Of a stretch of 64,000 bases of DNA, positions 61,120 through 64,000 are shown piece by piece (the stretch's first letter is position 1; every line of letters begins with the position of its first letter). Origin of the DNA: an uncultured Lachnospiraceae bacterium. Its GTDB lineage: Bacteria > Bacillota > Clostridia > Lachnospirales > Lachnospiraceae. Location of the stretch: NCBI GenBank assembly GCA_910585965.1, contig CAJUHH010000014.1:39773-103772 (forward strand), written 5' to 3'. The notes under the pieces are model-generated. The model worked only from the letters and a program-made list of their open reading frames with translations. It did not search any database and was not told the DNA's origin. The position numbers and the translations under genes were made by a program.

Positions 61120-62526
61120 TTACTCCTTTAACTCTTCAAAATCTGCTTTTATAAAGGAACAATAAAAACCATGAATATTACATGCATAACTTGGACTTGG
61201 ATTATATACATGTACTTGCCTTAGATAGTGTCTTTCTAATGATCCAATATTAACATTTTGATAATTTCCAATTTTATAGACATAGCCATAATTATTATAT
61301 GGATGTGCTGTTCCTGCCACACCAGGAAAAGAATGCATAGAGATATCAATGACTATATAGTCCTTCAATATTTCGTAATGTTCTTTGCTTATTGTTATAC
61401 CAATATATATTCCAGTATCTTTAGCTAATGTATAAGAAGACCCAGAAGTAATTTGTCCATCTGATGCATTTACACATCTGTTAATTGGAATATAGAGATA
61501 TTTTATATCTGTCGATCCATTTGAAGAAATATTTTTTCCAATCAGCGCCTTTTCTTCGGATGTAACAAATTGATGTGTTTCGTCTTCGGTGATCATGGAT
61601 GCTGGATGTGTTTCAGGATGGACATATTTATTAGCACCATCTTCTATATGAAGCAACTTTTCTTTTTGATCGGAAGAATAGTCGTTGGAAGATAATCCCA
61701 TGCCTTCTATTTTATCAATTTTTTCTGCCAGTGCATTTGCCAGAACTGATTCTGAAATATAATTGCAATCATTTTCCAGTTGGCTCATTTTTGTTGGAGT
61801 GTTGTCGCTGGGTTGTGGCATAACCCATCCAATCCCGCCATCCGTCATGCCGACTATCTGTCCGACATCTCCGCCGTCAGGTATATGGCTTTGCGTGTGG
61901 GAAAGGTGGTCGATTGCAGATTGGATATCCCCCTGGAGATCAGGCGATAATAGATTGCGGTTAATACTGCCTTCTTTTATAATCGCAGAAATAGTATTTT
62001 CTTCGCTGATTGATATTTGAATAGTTTCGCTAATGGAGCCGGTATATACATCGATTAATCCGTCAACAGGTATTCTGGACTGGCTGCTGTCGCTCCATGT
62101 TATAACGATTTCATCTGTTGCGCCGTCAAAAACAGCAGATTGGAATACTAATGTTTTTGGAATATGAATGGTAAATGTGGTATCGTCCATTCTTGTGGCA
62201 GTAATAATTCCAGCGTCAGGGTTGCTTGCAATATCTTTAATTAAATTGCTTGCAGATTCCATATCAAGTTTTGCATTGAAAAGTTCCTGATGCGCATCAA
62301 TACTTGTTAAATGGTCTTCGAAAGCGTTGCTGCTTGCAAAGTCTGCCGCATGTTTGCCATCTAACAGATCGGCATTGGCGTTGTTCAGTCTATTGTTGAT
62401 TTGGTTCAATTCATCCGTTAAATTTCGTTTGCTTTCTTCTTCATTTCCGACCAGTACAGCGTCGGTATGAGTATATGGATAGAATTTGTTGTCCGAATAG
62501 TCTTTTATCCATTGCGTTGTCTTCAT
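61120..62526 (-). CDS. Prophage tail-fibre-like protein, long (468 aa)
   Basis: GAGGAGGTG precedes the ATG, which directly abuts the TAA of the gene upstream. The N-terminus KTTQWIKDYSDNKFYPYTHT is common to phage fibres. The middle has repeated HxT/HP elements (ADFASSNAFEDHLTSIDAHQ, YVHPETHPASMITEDETHQF) typical of collagen-free fibre shafts, and the C-terminus is beta-rich (YNNYGYVYKIGNYQNVNIGS). It is likely a third fibre type, separate from the duplicated cassette. Confidence 0.78.
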   Translation of the reverse strand: MKTTQWIKDYSDNKFYPYTHTDAVLVGNEEESKRNLTDELNQINNRLNNANADLLDGKHAADFASSNAFEDHLTSIDAHQELFNAKLDMESASNLIKDIASNPDAGIITATRMDDTTFTIHIPKTLVFQSAVFDGATDEIVITWSDSSQSRIPVDGLIDVYTGSISETIQISISEENTISAIIKEGSINRNLLSPDLQGDIQSAIDHLSHTQSHIPDGGDVGQIVGMTDGGIGWVMPQPSDNTPTKMSQLENDCNYISESVLANALAEKIDKIEGMGLSSNDYSSDQKEKLLHIEDGANKYVHPETHPASMITEDETHQFVTSEEKALIGKNISSNGSTDIKYLYIPINRCVNASDGQITSGSSYTLAKDTGIYIGITISKEHYEILKDYIVIDISMHSFPGVAGTAHPYNNYGYVYKIGNYQNVNIGSLERHYLRQVHVYNPSPSYACNIHGFYCSFIKADFEELKE

Positions 62527-63135
62527 TTACATCACCTCCTCGGTTGCGGTTTGGCCGCTTTCTATATATACAGCAGATTCCTGGATGGATTTAACGCTTG
62601 ACTGCAAATCTCCAATTTGAGAATTTAACAAATCAAGATTAACAGAGGATTGGTTTATATTATGGACTTGCTGCATAAGATCGGCCACCCTTCGGTCTGT
62701 GGCTTGTATCTGTAACAATAGTGAACGGTACAGCGAAAGGTCGTTTTCGTTTATCGTTATATCATCATCAAGCCCCGCCATTACATTTAATTCAGCCGGA
62801 AGAGTAGACCAGGAATAGGACATGCCTCTCTCGTCTATGTCTTTTTTGAATTCGACTACAAAATATATTTTTCCCGCCTTTTTTGTTACGAATTTAGAAA
62901 CATACCAATTTAACAATAAAGAATCCTCGTCAATTTCTATTTCGGTCACAGTATATACGCCGCGTTCTTTGAGGGCGTTGTTATATGATATGGTGCATTT
63001 CCTTGCCGACAAATCACAGCCGTCAAAATAGCGAGGGATTCTTATATTGACTTTTTCGGCATTGTCATCGGTAACGACTCCTATGTTGTATAATTCCTGC
63101 GGGATATTTATTTTTCTGGTATTTGGATTGATCAT
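62527..63135 (-). CDS. Prophage baseplate/fibre-associated protein (202 aa, BppU-like)
   Basis: The N-terminal 120 residues (INPNTRKINIPQELYNIGVV, DGCDLSARKCTISYNNA, AGKIYFVVEFKKDIDERG) resemble the BppU N-terminal domain of lactococcal-type baseplates. A C-terminal helix pair (LSLYRSLLLQIQATDRRVAD) would pack as a coiled coil. The ribosome site is weak. It precedes the long fibre gene. Confidence 0.65.
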   Translation of the reverse strand: MINPNTRKINIPQELYNIGVVTDDNAEKVNIRIPRYFDGCDLSARKCTISYNNALKERGVYTVTEIEIDEDSLLLNWYVSKFVTKKAGKIYFVVEFKKDIDERGMSYSWSTLPAELNVMAGLDDDITINENDLSLYRSLLLQIQATDRRVADLMQQVHNINQSSVNLDLLNSQIGDLQSSVKSIQESAVYIESGQTATEEVM

Positions 63136-63188
63136 TATTTCTGGTTCATAATTTTGAGAAGTATTCAGTTAAAATCACAGCCTTTCTT

Positions 63189-64000
63189 TTATATTTTTTT
63201 TGTTTCCTGCAAAAGTATATTGGGAAATCTTAACAGCAGCTCACGTGACAGGCTATGTGCATCCTGCACCTCATGTAAATGTATATCGCCTATATTTACT
63301 ACATTCTGTTTCGTGAAGCTGTTGTTATTATTAATGGTTTCAGCCATCCGATCTATGGATTCAGCTGCCTGGAACATGGCACTTGCTGGATGAAGGAAAG
63401 CGTCTTTGTTCTCTTTGAAATATGTATCAAACTTCTTCTGCATCCAGTATATTTCATGATCCGGGGTGATGGGGGACAGCACAAGGCCGTCCTTGGTTAC
63501 GATTGTTTTCTCCGCATATGCATTGCCAAGCTCCTCGCCCTCATTGTCCATGATGCGCTTTGTCTGCTCTTCATTGAAGATCACAGTGCCTTTCGGCAGT
63601 TCGCCCAAGGTAGGCTCTGTGGTAAGTTCAGCCTTCCCGTTTGGGTATACCGTAAGCTCCGGCTGTCCGTATTCGGAACGCAGGGCATATTTTTCATCAT
63701 GCGGGAGTCCTTTGTATTTTGTCCCATTTGCATATGCATTGCCGACTGTGCCTTCCGCAAGGAGTGCTACGGTATTGCCGGATTCGGAACCGCCGACAGA
63801 ACTAAGGGAAGAAGAGGCTGTCTTTGCCAGTTCATGTAATGCGTTCGCGGCAGCTTCGCATTTTTCCTGTATGATCCTTGCCATTTCTGATACAAGTTCA
63901 ATAATCTTGTCGCATACGGTCTGGACGGAGTTGTCGCCGTCCGTTGCAAAGTCGTTGAATGCCTTCAGCCATGGGTCTTCCAGTCTTGCAGCCACTTCCT
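63189..64000 (-). CDS. Tail tape measure protein, C-terminal part only (runs off the right edge)
   Basis: The minus-strand frame is open to the window edge (an apparent GTG at 63995 is only an internal codon). The visible 270 residues have helical stretches (IIELVSEMARIIQEKCEAAA) and Gly/Ala segments (GGSESGNTVALLAEGTVGNAYANG). A later NEEQTKRIMDNEGEELGNAY and the closing HLHEVQDAHSLSRELLLRFP are common at the ends of siphophage tape measure proteins. Its place before the tail genes fits. It sets tail length and helps DNA ejection. Confidence 0.72.
   Translation of the reverse strand, partial: EVAARLEDPWLKAFNDFATDGDNSVQTVCDKIIELVSEMARIIQEKCEAAANALHELAKTASSSLSSVGGSESGNTVALLAEGTVGNAYANGTKYKGLPHDEKYALRSEYGQPELTVYPNGKAELTTEPTLGELPKGTVIFNEEQTKRIMDNEGEELGNAYAEKTIVTKDGLVLSPITPDHEIYWMQKKFDTYFKENKDAFLHPASAMFQAAESIDRMAETINNNNSFTKQNVVNIGDIHLHEVQDAHSLSRELLLRFPNILLQETKKI

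Overview
The window looks like a chromosome segment of a Lachnospiraceae-type clostridium (Bacillota). The evidence is familiar Gram-positive genes and regulation: a T-box in front of thrS, an L20-type leader in front of an infC that starts with ATT, DUF1540 and C_GCAxxG_C_C proteins, GHKL/LytTR signalling, and strong Shine-Dalgarno sites with TTGACA/TATAAT promoters. The genus cannot be fixed from the sequence alone. Core genes have moderate GC; positions about 24.1-41.3 kb are clearly more AT-rich.

Layout. (1) 0-4.2 kb: the 5' part of a secreted VIT-domain protein (minus strand), decayed kinase and ATPase fragments, a coiled-coil protein, a lipoprotein metallo-beta-lactamase-fold hydrolase, and a 353-bp MITE-like element framed by a 9-bp direct repeat. 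(2) 4.2-22.8 kb, core: a MATE transporter, a J-like/TPR protein with an Hsp70, a hemerythrin-receiver protein, a three-gene osmoprotectant-type ABC transporter, a LytTR regulator with two GHKL kinases, an acyltransferase, a chemoreceptor overlapping a periplasmic-binding lipoprotein, and a nitroreductase. (3) 23.0-41.3 kb, a composite defence/mobile island: an aldo/keto reductase fused in frame to a tRNA-guanine-transglycosylase-like C-terminal half and overlapping a SIR2 gene; an Mrr-type nuclease fused to a STAND ATPase; a Phd/Doc toxin-antitoxin pair; a 1184-residue SIR2 protein; a PIN toxin with a small partner; a decayed second SIR2 copy; an OLD-like ATPase/TOPRIM protein; twin XRE regulators; an iteron-like repeat array; and a broken tyrosine recombinase. 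(4) 41.5-52.5 kb, core: SEC-C protein, C_GCAxxG_C_C protein, T-box/thrS, a GT39-like membrane protein, DUF1540 protein, infC-rpmI-rplT, pepD, an AI-2E family transporter and tRNA-Pro(AGG). (5) 52.57-64.0 kb: the distal tail module of a siphovirus-like prophage, all on the minus strand, ending next to the tRNA, with a duplicated three-gene fibre cassette.

The most unusual region is the island. A hairpin repeat (ATATCyCAT...ATGGGrTAT) occurs five times, once about 80-190 bp upstream of each of five modules, including the decayed one. A second repeat of about 60 bp, associated with tandem TTGGCAACA motifs, occurs three times and partitions the island, the last copy lying beside the recombinase. 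Comparing the copies shows that a unit (repeat - hairpin - PIN - hairpin - SIR2) was duplicated. In one copy the PIN gene was removed by a deletion at a GGAATATCT microhomology and new defence cargo was inserted; in the other copy the SIR2 gene decayed. This reads as a cassette-accreting defence locus with a recombinase that is now broken.

All functions are read from motifs and remembered family features. No database search was run.
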